64,000 bases of DNA from Rodentibacter heidelbergensis (GTDB lineage Bacteria; Pseudomonadota; Gammaproteobacteria; Enterobacterales; Pasteurellaceae), in NCBI RefSeq assembly GCF_002000125.1, contig NZ_MLHH01000008.1:1-64000 (forward strand), given 5' to 3'. The notes under the pieces are model-generated. The model did not search any database. It saw only the letters and a list, made by a program, of their open reading frames with translations, and was not told where the DNA came from. Shown in pieces: positions 1 to 9,120 of the stretch. The stretch's first letter is position 1. Each line of letters opens with the position of its first letter. The position numbers were made by a program, and so were the translations under genes.

Positions 1-19
1 GCAACGCAACGCAACGCAA
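1..19. repeat. GCAAC pentanucleotide tract, truncated by window edge
   Basis: The first 19 bases are three full GCAAC units plus GCAA. The tract continues to the left of the window by an unknown length. It ends about 30 bp before the mod start codon. In the mod frame a TAA stop at 20-22 follows the tract whatever the repeat number, so the repeats cannot be translated as part of Mod. A different frame is open through the tract and ends in TGA at 51-53, overlapping the mod ATG. Short tandem repeats next to Type III mod genes are known contingency loci in Pasteurellaceae. Whether this one is long enough to vary cannot be seen here. Confidence 0.6.
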
Positions 20-49
20 TAATCTAACTTTTATTTTGGAGATAACACA

Positions 50-1927
50 ATGATTATCTCCGAAAATCTTTTTGAATCTTCAACAAATTCTTCTCTCGAA
101 ATACTGAAACAGCATTTCCCCAACTGCTTTGATAAAAACGGCAATTTTTTGCCTGAAAAAATGGCGGAGCAAGTGCAATCGCAAGGAGTTAACGTTAGCC
201 GTGAAGATTACACGATGAATTGGCTAGGTAAATCTTATGCCCGCTATTTGCGACATTGTCCGCCAAATACGCTGCCGGCGGAAAATACTGCCCACAACAA
301 CCTGCCTACAAACCAACACAGTCAAAATCTGCTGATCAAAGGCGATAATTTAGAAGTTTTAAAACACCTCGAACACGCCTATAAAGGCGAAGTTAAGATG
401 ATTTACATCGATCCGCCCTACAATACAGGTTCAGACGGCTTTGTCTATCAAGATGAGCGCAAATTCACCCCAGAGCAATTAGCCGAGTTAGCGGATATGT
501 CGCTTGAAGAAGCGAAAAGGGTGCTGAATTTTACTGCTAAAAAATCCAATTCCCACAGTGCGTGGCTCACTTTTATGTATCCTCGCCTTTATATCGCCCA
601 TAGATTACTAAAAAATGATGGCGTGATGTTTATTAGTATTGATGATAATGAACAGGTACAGTTAAGATTATTGTGCGATGATGTTTTTGGGGAGAGGAAT
701 TTTATAAGCAGCTTTATTAGGAAAACCAAAACGATGACTGGTGATGATAATAATGGTGTAAATATTCAACACGAGTATTTAGTCGCTTATGCAAAAAATA
801 AAAATGCATTAAAAATGTTCGGTGAAGAAAAAACTCTTGATGAGTATTCAAATCCTGATAATGATCCAAATGGTGATTGGTGTTCAGGTGATCCAAGTGC
901 TAAAAGTGGCAGTGAATCAACATATTTTCCAATCAAAAATCCATATACAGGAATTGAAGATTTACCGCCCAAAGGGAGATTCTGGGCATTTTCAAAAGAA
1001 ACAATGCAAAAATATATTGAAACGGGGAGAATAAAATTTAAAGAAAAATATAGTACAAAACATCGTGGCTTTATTTTTAAAAGATATGCGGAAAAACTAA
1101 GTACTGATTATATGCCTGTCGGAACTTTATTTACAGCAGAGAACGATTATATGAACTCAGTTGCTACTAGTGAAATAAATGATATTTTTAGTTTGGCGGT
1201 GTTTAATTATCCTAAGCCAAGTGCTTTGCTTGAAAAATTAATTAAATACTCTACAAATAAAAATGATCTAATTCTCGACTTCTTCGCAGGCTCTGGTACA
1301 ACCGCCCACGCAGTGATGCAACTGAATGCCAAAGACGATGGCAATCGCCGTTTTATTATGGTACAGCTGCCTGAAGAAACCGATAAAAAATCCGAAGCCT
1401 ATAAAGCAGGCTATAAAACCATTTTCGACATCACTAAAGACCGTATCGAAAAAAGTGCGGTCAAAATCCGTCAAGATTTCCCTGATTTTAAAGGGGATTT
1501 AGGCTTTAAGATTTTTGAAACAACAGAAAACTTTCTTGCCGTATCCGATGATGAACTTAATCCGAAACAGTCCGACCTTCCTGAAACGCTTGCTCGTGTA
1601 TTCAACGATGAAGAATATCGCACGTTGTTGACCACTTGGCGATTGCGTGACGGCAATGCCTTAACGGACAACGTACAAGCGGTAGATTTGGGCAGTTATA
1701 CGGCAAACTTATGCGGTGATAATCTCTATTTGCTTTATCCCCACCTTGACAGCAAACATATTAAAGCCTTGCTGAATAAATTGGATGGCGATCCCACCTT
1801 TTTGCCTAAGCGGATAATATTATTCGGTGCCAATATCGACAGTGCCAAACAAATGGAACTGCATCAAGCGATGAAAACCTATTCCAATAAGAAAAATATT
1901 GAGCTAAATATCGTGGTGAGGTATTGA
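50..1927 (+). CDS. mod: Type III restriction-modification DNA methyltransferase (Mod)
   Basis: Modification subunit of a Type III restriction-modification system; it transfers a methyl group from S-adenosylmethionine to adenine in an asymmetric DNA site and specifies the target for the Res partner. The 625-residue protein has the beta-class order of motifs: catalytic DPPY at residues 121-124 (context IDPPYNTGSDGF), then the AdoMet-binding FAGSG at 412-416. The segment between, roughly 690-1250 in nucleotides, is visibly more AT-rich than the flanks, as expected for an exchangeable target-recognition domain. The start is supported by GGAG at 38-41, eight bases before ATG. res begins one base after the stop. 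Repeats lie directly upstream, so expression may be phase variable, though not by the usual in-ORF mechanism. Confidence 0.93.
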   Translation: MIISENLFESSTNSSLEILKQHFPNCFDKNGNFLPEKMAEQVQSQGVNVSREDYTMNWLGKSYARYLRHCPPNTLPAENTAHNNLPTNQHSQNLLIKGDNLEVLKHLEHAYKGEVKMIYIDPPYNTGSDGFVYQDERKFTPEQLAELADMSLEEAKRVLNFTAKKSNSHSAWLTFMYPRLYIAHRLLKNDGVMFISIDDNEQVQLRLLCDDVFGERNFISSFIRKTKTMTGDDNNGVNIQHEYLVAYAKNKNALKMFGEEKTLDEYSNPDNDPNGDWCSGDPSAKSGSESTYFPIKNPYTGIEDLPPKGRFWAFSKETMQKYIETGRIKFKEKYSTKHRGFIFKRYAEKLSTDYMPVGTLFTAENDYMNSVATSEINDIFSLAVFNYPKPSALLEKLIKYSTNKNDLILDFFAGSGTTAHAVMQLNAKDDGNRRFIMVQLPEETDKKSEAYKAGYKTIFDITKDRIEKSAVKIRQDFPDFKGDLGFKIFETTENFLAVSDDELNPKQSDLPETLARVFNDEEYRTLLTTWRLRDGNALTDNVQAVDLGSYTANLCGDNLYLLYPHLDSKHIKALLNKLDGDPTFLPKRIILFGANIDSAKQMELHQAMKTYSNKKNIELNIVVRY

Positions 1928-1928
1928 G

Positions 1929-4834
1929 ATGGGCTTTCATTACGAAAAAGAGTTGCCACATCAAATGGCTGCGATCGATGCGGTGTTGGCAGTTTTTAAC
2001 GGTGCAAACAAAAATGAAAATGGTGCAGGGGAAAACCCGAGGTTATCCTTTTCAGGCAGCCTTTATAGAGAAATATCCAATCCGTCCAATCGCAAAACCG
2101 CATTGATAAAACAGCGGATTTATCCAATATTTTAGATATTTCAATGGAAACAGGCACAGGCAAAACTTATACCTATACGCAAACGATGTATGAAATGCAC
2201 CGCTGGTTGGGCGTTTATAAATTTGTGATTGTTGTGCCGACTTTATCCATTAAGTCAGGGACGGAGAATTTTTTAAAATCTAAAGCCTTAAAAAACCATT
2301 TTAAATTAGATTTTGATGATAACCGCTATAATGATGCGGAAATTCAGCTTTATGTGGTGCAAAGCCAAAAGGTGAAAAAAGGCAAGCGTAACAGTGCAAT
2401 GCCCGATGAGATTGTGCGTTTTGTCGAAGCAGACGAGCAGAAAAAAATTCACGTTTTGTTGCTGAATATGGGAATGGTGAATAGCAAAACAATGCGGGGC
2501 GAAGATGCCGGTAATGACGGCAGCGTGCTAATCAAAGATTTGTATGCTAAACCTTTTGAGGCGATCGGATCGGTGAAGCCAATATTGATTATTGACGAGC
2601 CGCACCGCTTTGATGCTAAAAATAAAACGTGGAAAGCCTTGCTGGATTTCAATCCGCAATATATTTTGCGCTATGGGGCAACCTTTAACGATAAATTCAA
2701 AAATTTGCTTTACCGTCTTTCTGCGATTGATGCGTTTAACCAAGATTTGGTGAAAGGCGTGTTGGCTCATATTCAAGAAATTAAAGGCGAGAAGGTGAGT
2801 AAAGTACGTTTTGTGGATAGCAATGGCACGAATGCGACCTTTGAATTTGAAAAACGCCAGTTTACATTAAATAAAGGTGAAAGTTTGCACAAAATTCACG
2901 ACCATATTCAGGATCTGTTTTTGGAAAGTTTGAATAAATCCACCGCACTTTTAAGCAATGGCGTGGAACTGAAAAAAGGCGACGGAATTTATCCGTTTTC
3001 CTATTCTAATACCGTATTTGAGCAAATGATACGCCAAGCGGTACACACGCATTTTGAAAATGAAAAATTACTATTAAACCGCCCTGATAAAATCAAACCC
3101 TTAACTCTGTTTTTTATTGATGATATAGCAGGCTACCGTGATGAAAATGGTATTTCAGGCAGCCTAAAAAGCAGATTTGAGCAAATTGTCAAAGCTGAAG
3201 CGACAAAAGCCTTAGAAAATGCACCGCTTGGTACGACGTTTTATCAATCCTTGCAAACGGTATTAGCCGATGTTTCTGCCACACACGGAGGATATTTTTC
3301 CAAAGATAATAGTAGCGACGATGAAAAAATCGCTCAAGAAATCAACGAGATTTTACACGATAAAGAAAGTTTGCTTTCACTTGAGAACCCACGCCGTTTT
3401 ATTTTTTCTAAGTGGACGTTGCGTGAGGGCTGGGATAACCCGAATGTGTTTGGCATTTGCAAATTGCGTTCTAGTGGTAGCGAAACCAGCAAATTACAAG
3501 AAGTGGGACGAGGATTAAGGCTACCTGTCAATGAGTTTATGAGTCGCGTTAAAAATGGCGATTTTAAACTCCATTATTTTGTCGATAGTAGTGAAAGCGA
3601 TTTTGTCGAAAGCCTCAAAGCAGAAATCAATCAAGCTCAAAATAATGAGATTATTTATGACAAATGGAATGATGAATTATTTGAAAAAATTAAATCTGCC
3701 TATCCTAATGTGAAAAAACGACCATTAGGTAATGAATTATATGAGTTAAATCTAATTAACGATGACGATTGTTTTATCAATGAAGGGTTTGCAAAACTTA
3801 AAGAAAAATATCCGCTCGCATTTAATCAACCCCAATTGAAAACAGGCAAAGTTGCTAATGCTAAAGAAAAAAGCAAAACCAAAGTGGCAATGCGTGTAGG
3901 GAAATATGAGGAATTAAAAGCCTTGTGGGAGCTAGTCAATCAAAAAGCCATTTTGCAATACAATATTGATGAAAATCAAATGCTAGGACTCTTTAAAGCA
4001 TTTTTATTGGAAAATAAAGCAAAATTCACAGCAACGGGGGTTCGAGTAAAAACACAAGAAATGGTAAAAATTCAACATCGGTTGATCGATTTTAAAACGG
4101 TAGAGAGTGCCGAAAATATCATTTTTGAACCACTTGTAACGATGAATTATCGAGAGTTTTTGCAAAAGCTGGCGATCAAATTATATGTAAAACAAGCGAC
4201 CTTGCATCAAGCCTTTTTTGCGGTAAACAATGAGATCGATATTGCCCGATTTTTGAATGATGACACTATTCATTCTATACACAGTGGTTTTAAAGAATAT
4301 TTGTTGCATCACTCCATCAGTCAATTTGACGTAGGGTATCAAAAAATCAGCAGTCAAGTTCACCCGAGTAAATTGACCGACAGACAAGGTAAGCCTCTAT
4401 CTGAAATTGAAATCAATCAAGATTGGGGTGTCATCAATGATGAAAAAATACCGTTAGAGAGTTTTTTATTTGATAAAGTCTTTTCGGATAGTGTGATTGA
4501 ATATGAAAACATTACCGAGAGCGAAATTAAAGAGGTGGTAGTCTTTACCAAAATTCCGAAAAATGCGATCAGAATTCCTGTGGCTGGTGGTGAAACCTAT
4601 TCCCCCGATTTTGCTTATATCGTTAAGACAAGTAATGGTGAAACCCTTCATTTAGTAGTGGAAAGCAAAGGTGTTGCCAATAAAGAAAACTTACGCCAAC
4701 GAGAACGACAAAAAATCAAACACGCTGAACGTTGGTTTAATACCATCGCAGATACATCAGCGGTGAAGTTAACTTTTAAAACGCAATTTGAAAGCGAGAA
4801 GATGATAGACATCATTGAGCAAGCGTTACGGTGA
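1929..4834 (+). pseudogene. res: Type III restriction enzyme subunit (Res), frameshifted near its 5' end
   Basis: ATP-dependent restriction subunit that pairs with Mod. The start at 1929 gives a normal Res N-terminus (MGFHYEKELPHQMAA) but this frame stops at 2133-2135. The rest of the protein is open in another frame from upstream of 2144 to 4834. It contains Walker A (ETGTGKT, from 2147), the DEAD-like box DEPH (2594-2605), helicase motifs, and a C-terminal nuclease with P-D near 4604 and E-x-K at 4661-4669. Reading the second frame backwards gives IDKTADLSNILDIS just before Walker A, so the frames should join near 2101-2107. Loss of four bases from a tandem TTGATTGA, or a one-base loss, would explain it. 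An ATG at 2144 could start a truncated protein lacking about 70 residues. A sequencing error is not excluded. Confidence 0.8.
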
Positions 4835-4872
4835 GTAGATTAAGCAGGGAATGCAAACATCAATATCTAGTA

Positions 4873-5361
4873 TTAAGCCCCAAATGTTCTGGGGCTATTC
4901 ATTATTGGATTCTTACGTTTCCATAGCTGTAAATTCTCTCTTTCATCATCAGTTAAGTGAGGTTCTAGCACATCAATCAAAGCATAGACAGAAAGTTTAT
5001 CTTCCTCGCTAGGAAACCAATCATCGAGCATTACACGCCCAATCGAACCTGTTTTCAGTACGGCGTAATAAAGATAATCCACGCAAGCTCTCGGGTGGTC
5101 GGCTATCCAAACCGGTGTATTCTGAGGATAATATCCCATCTCATTCAATCGTTGCGTACCGTCAATAATACCTTGTTGCCCTAATAAATGATGGGTATTT
5201 TTAGACTGATTTTCGCCATAGAGATAGAACTCAAGGGGATACGCATTTTCACTTAACGCAGCTGCACTATGCCAGTCCCCCGTATTTTCAGGACTGATAA
5301 TGTTTAAAGCTACAATACTACTGACATAGTGATTGGGATTAGTGGGTGGAATATAAAGCAT
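4873..5361 (-). CDS. hypothetical protein, 162 aa, unrecognised
   Basis: I do not recognise a family. The ORF is a complete 162-residue soluble-looking protein with no signal peptide or membrane segment. It is rich in Tyr, Trp and Pro, with segments such as SPENTGDWHSAA and VWIADHPRACVDYLYY. It lies convergent to res, 38 bp from its stop, and next to a transposase, so it belongs to an accessory island rather than the conserved core. Its composition and length argue for a real gene, but function is unknown. Confidence 0.6.
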   Translation of the reverse strand: MLYIPPTNPNHYVSSIVALNIISPENTGDWHSAAALSENAYPLEFYLYGENQSKNTHHLLGQQGIIDGTQRLNEMGYYPQNTPVWIADHPRACVDYLYYAVLKTGSIGRVMLDDWFPSEEDKLSVYALIDVLEPHLTDDERENLQLWKRKNPIMNSPRTFGA

Positions 5362-5449
5362 TTTTATCGTCTCATTTTTCTTCCATTGACGTAATTATAT
5401 CGGATTAATCATCTAAAAACACCGATTAAAAAATCAGCAATCAGTTTCT

Positions 5450-5470
5450 AAAGGATCTAGAAGATCCTTT
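5450..5470. terminator. hairpin AAAGGATCT/AGATCCTTT with nearby T tract
   Basis: A nine-base-pair perfect stem, AAAGGATCT (5450-5458) and AGATCCTTT (5462-5470), with a three-base loop, followed after a short gap by a run of T. No gene clearly ends into it. It may be an orphan terminator or the edge of the inserted island. The rest of 5362-5622 is AT-rich with nothing else recognisable. Confidence 0.35.
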
Positions 5471-5622
5471 TATGCAATTTTTTTAACTCTTTGATATTCT
5501 TTAATTTTCAAAATTAATTCAAAAAACACTTGACAGCTTTTTCAAAAGATTGACTTAAATCGCTTGAAAATTTTCCTTGACAAGCACCCTATATAACAAT
5601 ACATTTTTCCGCACAGAAAAAT

Positions 5623-5702
5623 AATAGTCCCTTTATTACGACTTTTAATTTTTTAAAGCCCCAAAAGGCTTGAAATTTAAGCGTTGTAATAAAGGGATTA
5701 TT
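5623..5702. repeat. 26-bp imperfect inverted repeat covering the transposase ribosome binding site
   Basis: The arms at 5623-5648 and 5677-5702 match at 22 of 26 positions, with a perfect 12-bp core (TCCCTTTATTAC at 5628-5639 against GTAATAAAGGGA at 5686-5697). The loop holds a second small hairpin, AAGCC/GGCTT. The right arm contains AAAGGG (5691-5696), the probable Shine-Dalgarno of the transposase that starts at 5709. In RNA the left arm would pair with it and block translation. Confidence 0.6.
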
Positions 5703-5708
5703 GTTTTT

Positions 5709-6746
5709 ATGGCACAGCATTTTCTGTTATCAGCCAAAGCACGCCGCTTGCCGATTGCGCAAGTGGCGGGGCTTTCTGATGCCGAAATTTTTGCCTTACT
5801 CAAAAATGCCCGTTGGCACAGTGACACGGAACAAGTTTGTCCGCGTTGCGGCGTTTGTCATCAAGCCTATTTCATTCATTCTCGGCAGCAATTTCAATGT
5901 AAACACTGCCAATATCGGTTTTCGATTACCACAGGCACAATATTTCAATTTCACAAACTCACCTTACGGCAAATCCTTATTGCGCTTCTTCTCTTTGCCA
6001 CGGAAAGCAAAGGTTTATCTGCGATTTCCCTTTCCCACAAGCTCAATGTACAGTATAAAACCGCGTGGGTACTGCTACATAAATTCCGCGAGAGTTTAGA
6101 TAAAGCAAAAGACCTAACACCACTAAACGGCGAAGTCCACATTGACGGGGCTTATGTGAATTACTACATTCGCCCCAAAAACTTCCTCCATAAACGCATT
6201 GATAGACGCAAGAAACGTTATCAACGCAAGGATAAGGCTTGTGTATTGGTATTCCGCCAACGGGCAAAAAATCAATCAATAATGAAAGGTGCAGACCGAA
6301 GCATTGTTGCTCTCGTCAACGAAGAAAACACCCAAGATATATTGGAGTTAACGCAACACCTTGTGAAACCCAACAGCACGATTCACGCTGACGAAAACCC
6401 TGCCTACGATAGCCTGACATTCCATTATGATTTATGGCGGGTAAATCATTCCCAAGAATATCGTTCCATCGAGGGCATCACCAACAACCTTGCCGAATCC
6501 TTTTTTGCACGACTGCGGCGTGCCATTACAGGGATTTACCACAAAATGAAAAACAAGTACCTAATGTTCTACGCTAACGAGACAGCGTGGCGGGAAGATA
6601 ATCGTCGAAAAAGCGTCAAAGAGAAATTTGAACATTTGCTACGCTGCACGTTCAACACTTTACCCTCACGCCATTTCACCGGCTACTGGCAAGGCAATAA
6701 AATGCCCGAAGCCCGATTTGGCATCCATTCATTACAAACGACCTAA
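5709..6746 (+). CDS. IS1595-family-like DDE transposase
   Basis: Transposase of the IS1595/ISXO2 type, which moves its element by cut-and-paste or co-integrate chemistry. From ATG 5709 it has 345 residues. The N-terminal part has a zinc ribbon (CPRCG, then CKHC). The catalytic domain shows the acidic triad in HIDGAYV, HADENPAYDS and NNLAESFFARLRR, the last being typical of the family. The frame is open upstream to 5670, but ATG 5709 with AAAGGG at 5691-5696 is the natural start, giving MAQHFLLSAKARRLP. The gene appears intact. I could not find matching terminal inverted repeats or target duplications, so the limits of the element are not defined. Confidence 0.85.
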   Translation: MAQHFLLSAKARRLPIAQVAGLSDAEIFALLKNARWHSDTEQVCPRCGVCHQAYFIHSRQQFQCKHCQYRFSITTGTIFQFHKLTLRQILIALLLFATESKGLSAISLSHKLNVQYKTAWVLLHKFRESLDKAKDLTPLNGEVHIDGAYVNYYIRPKNFLHKRIDRRKKRYQRKDKACVLVFRQRAKNQSIMKGADRSIVALVNEENTQDILELTQHLVKPNSTIHADENPAYDSLTFHYDLWRVNHSQEYRSIEGITNNLAESFFARLRRAITGIYHKMKNKYLMFYANETAWREDNRRKSVKEKFEHLLRCTFNTLPSRHFTGYWQGNKMPEARFGIHSLQTT

Positions 6747-6758
6747 TAAGGAGCAAAA

Positions 6759-7109
6759 ATGAAGCTACATTATGATATGCGGAGCTATTTTGAATCTAGT
6801 GAGGATTTTGACATTTGGAGATGGGGCGACCATTCCATTTTGGATGATATAAAACGCCATACGGTAAGATGGCGTGAACGGCGTAATATCAACAAATTTT
6901 TCGATTTATTGGAAACCAAAGTCCCTGCAAAAATAGAGCCGGTCGAACCTCGCTACTCAAAAGCCTACGCCCAATACCAAGCACAGAAAAGGCTAAATGA
7001 AATCGAAGGTTTAATGCAGTGGGAAAACGAGGTGATTGCTGACAGAATATTAGTTTACTGCTTAGATAGCGTTGAGATTTATTACCAAAAATGGAATAAT
7101 CGCCACTGA
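6759..7109 (+). CDS. hypothetical protein downstream of transposase, 116 aa
   Basis: No family recognised. It starts 12 bp after the transposase stop with a good site (AAGGAG before ATG), so the two are probably one transcript. The protein is 116 residues, charged and aromatic-rich (FDIWRWGDHS; VRWRERRNINKFFDLLE), without membrane segments. It may be a passenger gene of the insertion sequence. A terminator hairpin follows about 30 bp after the stop, consistent with the end of a two-gene unit. Confidence 0.55.
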   Translation: MKLHYDMRSYFESSEDFDIWRWGDHSILDDIKRHTVRWRERRNINKFFDLLETKVPAKIEPVEPRYSKAYAQYQAQKRLNEIEGLMQWENEVIADRILVYCLDSVEIYYQKWNNRH

Positions 7110-7137
7110 TTAAATGGTAGAATTAGCCACAAAAATA

Positions 7138-7164
7138 AAGGCGACGGAAAGGTCGCCTTGTTTT
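7138..7164. terminator. rho-independent terminator, probably bidirectional
   Basis: Stem AAGGCGAC (7138-7145) and GTCGCCTT (7152-7159) with loop GGAAAG, followed by GTTTT. On the minus strand the same stem is followed by TTATTTTTG. It separates the transposase unit from the leftward oppA gene. Confidence 0.75.
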
Positions 7165-7230
7165 AAAACGGCTTTGTGCAACTGCTACATAATATCGAAA
7201 AAAACAATGTTTTTCCAACCGCACTTTTTA

Positions 7231-8868
7231 TTAATGCTTAATGATATAGAGATCACGCAAGAAAATATGGTCTTGCGGATCTTGTGCCGTATAACCGCCC
7301 ACATAAGGTTTCACTAGGCGTGGGTTTACATAATTGAAAACCGGTACAAGGGCAAAATCTTGCGCTAAAATCGCTTCCGCTTTGGCATAGGCTTCCGCAC
7401 GACCTGCCTCATCGGTGGCAAGGTAGGAATCCGCCATTGCCTTATCATATTCTGCACTGGCATATTTTGCCGTGTTGTTGCTAGAGGTGGATAAGAAATA
7501 GTTTCCGAAAGTAGTGGCTTGGTTGTAATCCGCACTCCAACCGGCACGCGCCACATCATAACGACCTGCACGACGGCTATCAATATAGGTTTTCCATTCT
7601 TGGTTTTCTAATTTCACCTCAATTAAGCCTTTGGTATTGGCTTTCCACATAGAGGCCGCAGCAATTGCCACTTTTTTATGGTTTTCGTGAGTGTTGTAAA
7701 GAATGGTGAATTTTAATGGGTTGGCTTTGCTAAACCCTGCTTCTTCTAAGAGCTTAATGGCTTGTTCATTACGTTTTGCCATGGGTTCTTGGGAATAGGC
7801 AGGTTGGTTAATCCGCTCACCTTCTGAAATATAAGTTGGGGTGAACACATAAGTCGGGGTTTGCCCTTGTGCCATCACTTTATCGGTAATTACCGTACGA
7901 TCTAGGGCATAGTTTAAGGCTTGGCGTACCCGTTTATCATTGAACGGCGGTTTGCTATTGTTGATTTCATACATATAGGTCGCCAAAGTACGAGCGGTAA
8001 ACACCTGATCCGGCAATTCTTTTTTCAATTTAGCGAATTGTTCAGGTGGGAGTGAGTAGCTGGTGATATCCAAATCCCCGGCCCGATAACGGGAAACATC
8101 GGTACTGGCATTTTCAATGGCTAGGAAAGTGGCGGTATTGATGACGGTTTCTTTATCATTCCAATACAGCGGATTACGTTCAAATTCAATTTTTTCATTG
8201 ATAACGTGATCTTTTAATTTATACGCGCCATTGCCTACGATATTTTCTTTTTTCACCCAAGCATCACCGAATTTTTCAATGATTTTTTGAGGTACGGGGA
8301 GCAAAGATTGGTGGGTCGTCAGCCCAACAGCATAAGGCACAGGGTTGGCGGAGTAAACCACAAAGGTGTAATCGTCTTTGGCTTCCACGCCTAGTTCTTC
8401 CGGTTTTTTCTTACCGTCAATAATATCCTGTGCATTTACCACTTGCATGTAATCTAAGAAACTGGCGTAAGGGGAAGCGGTATTAGGGTTGACTAAACGT
8501 TGCCAAGAATAGACAAAATCCTGTGCTGTAATAGGATCGCCATTTGACCATTTGGCGTCTTTGCGAAGGTGGAATGTCCAGGTTTTATAATCCGGTGAAC
8601 TTTCCCAACGTTCTGCCACACCCGGTATTAATTCACCCTTTGAATTGGTGCTCACTAAACCTTCAAATAATTGATAAGCCACTTGCGACTCCGGCACCCC
8701 TTCGGTTTTATGGGGATCGAAACTTTGTGGCTCTGCACCGTTATTAATCACAATATTTTGCACCGGTGCAAGTTCTGTACCGGTAGGCACTTGAGCAGCA
8801 TAAAGGCTGCCGGACAGCGCTAAAGTGAGGGTGGAAAAGAGAAACTGACGGAATAGATTAGGTTGCAT
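7231..8868 (-). CDS. oppA: periplasmic oligopeptide-binding protein (OppA-like, SBP family 5)
   Basis: Substrate-binding protein for an ABC peptide importer, 545 residues, the usual length. The N-terminus is a signal peptide ending near SLYAA. The family signature follows: GAEPQSFDPHKTEG, YQLFEGL, and WTFHLRKDAKWSNGDPITAQDFVYSW. The start is placed at ATG 8868 because AAGGAG lies five bases before it; a GTG two codons upstream overlaps that site. No oppBCDF permease or ATPase genes lie beside it, so it is an orphan here and must use a transporter encoded elsewhere. A haem or other small-molecule ligand instead of peptides is possible, as for some Pasteurellaceae family members. Confidence 0.9.
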   Translation of the reverse strand: MQPNLFRQFLFSTLTLALSGSLYAAQVPTGTELAPVQNIVINNGAEPQSFDPHKTEGVPESQVAYQLFEGLVSTNSKGELIPGVAERWESSPDYKTWTFHLRKDAKWSNGDPITAQDFVYSWQRLVNPNTASPYASFLDYMQVVNAQDIIDGKKKPEELGVEAKDDYTFVVYSANPVPYAVGLTTHQSLLPVPQKIIEKFGDAWVKKENIVGNGAYKLKDHVINEKIEFERNPLYWNDKETVINTATFLAIENASTDVSRYRAGDLDITSYSLPPEQFAKLKKELPDQVFTARTLATYMYEINNSKPPFNDKRVRQALNYALDRTVITDKVMAQGQTPTYVFTPTYISEGERINQPAYSQEPMAKRNEQAIKLLEEAGFSKANPLKFTILYNTHENHKKVAIAAASMWKANTKGLIEVKLENQEWKTYIDSRRAGRYDVARAGWSADYNQATTFGNYFLSTSSNNTAKYASAEYDKAMADSYLATDEAGRAEAYAKAEAILAQDFALVPVFNYVNPRLVKPYVGGYTAQDPQDHIFLRDLYIIKH

Positions 8869-8977
8869 AGACACTCCTTTTTTAGTGAATTATGTTGAAA
8901 TCATCGTTATAAAAATAATTAGGTTCAATGATTTATCTTAAATCTTTAGGTTTGTAAAGGTTTTATTCCCTAATAAC

Positions 8978-8993
8978 CGTGATGTTGATCACA
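8978..8993. promoter_or_regulatory. CRP-like site between oppA and talB
   Basis: CGTGA-TGTTGA-TCACA matches the CRP consensus TGTGA-N6-TCACA at nine of ten half-site positions. It lies between the divergent oppA and talB genes, about 110 bp and 130 bp from their starts. This suggests cAMP-CRP control of one or both. Confidence 0.6.
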
Positions 8994-9120
8994 GTTCTGA
9001 TAAAAAATTAAAAATCAATATTTTTTAGTGAAAACTATTCAATCTATTACGATTTCTCACTATCACTTCAAATTCAATTTATGTTATCGTAACGCCCATC
9101 AATCAAAACAGGAGAAGACA

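Noticed and set aside
50-60. mod coding region extended upstream through the GCAAC tract
   Set aside because: TAA at 20-22 is in the mod frame and GGAG at 38-41 supports ATG 50.
7165-7230. terminal inverted repeat of the IS element (GGCTTTGTGCAACTGC near 7170)
   Set aside because: No matching inverted copy was found to the left of the transposase by eye; the ends remain undefined.
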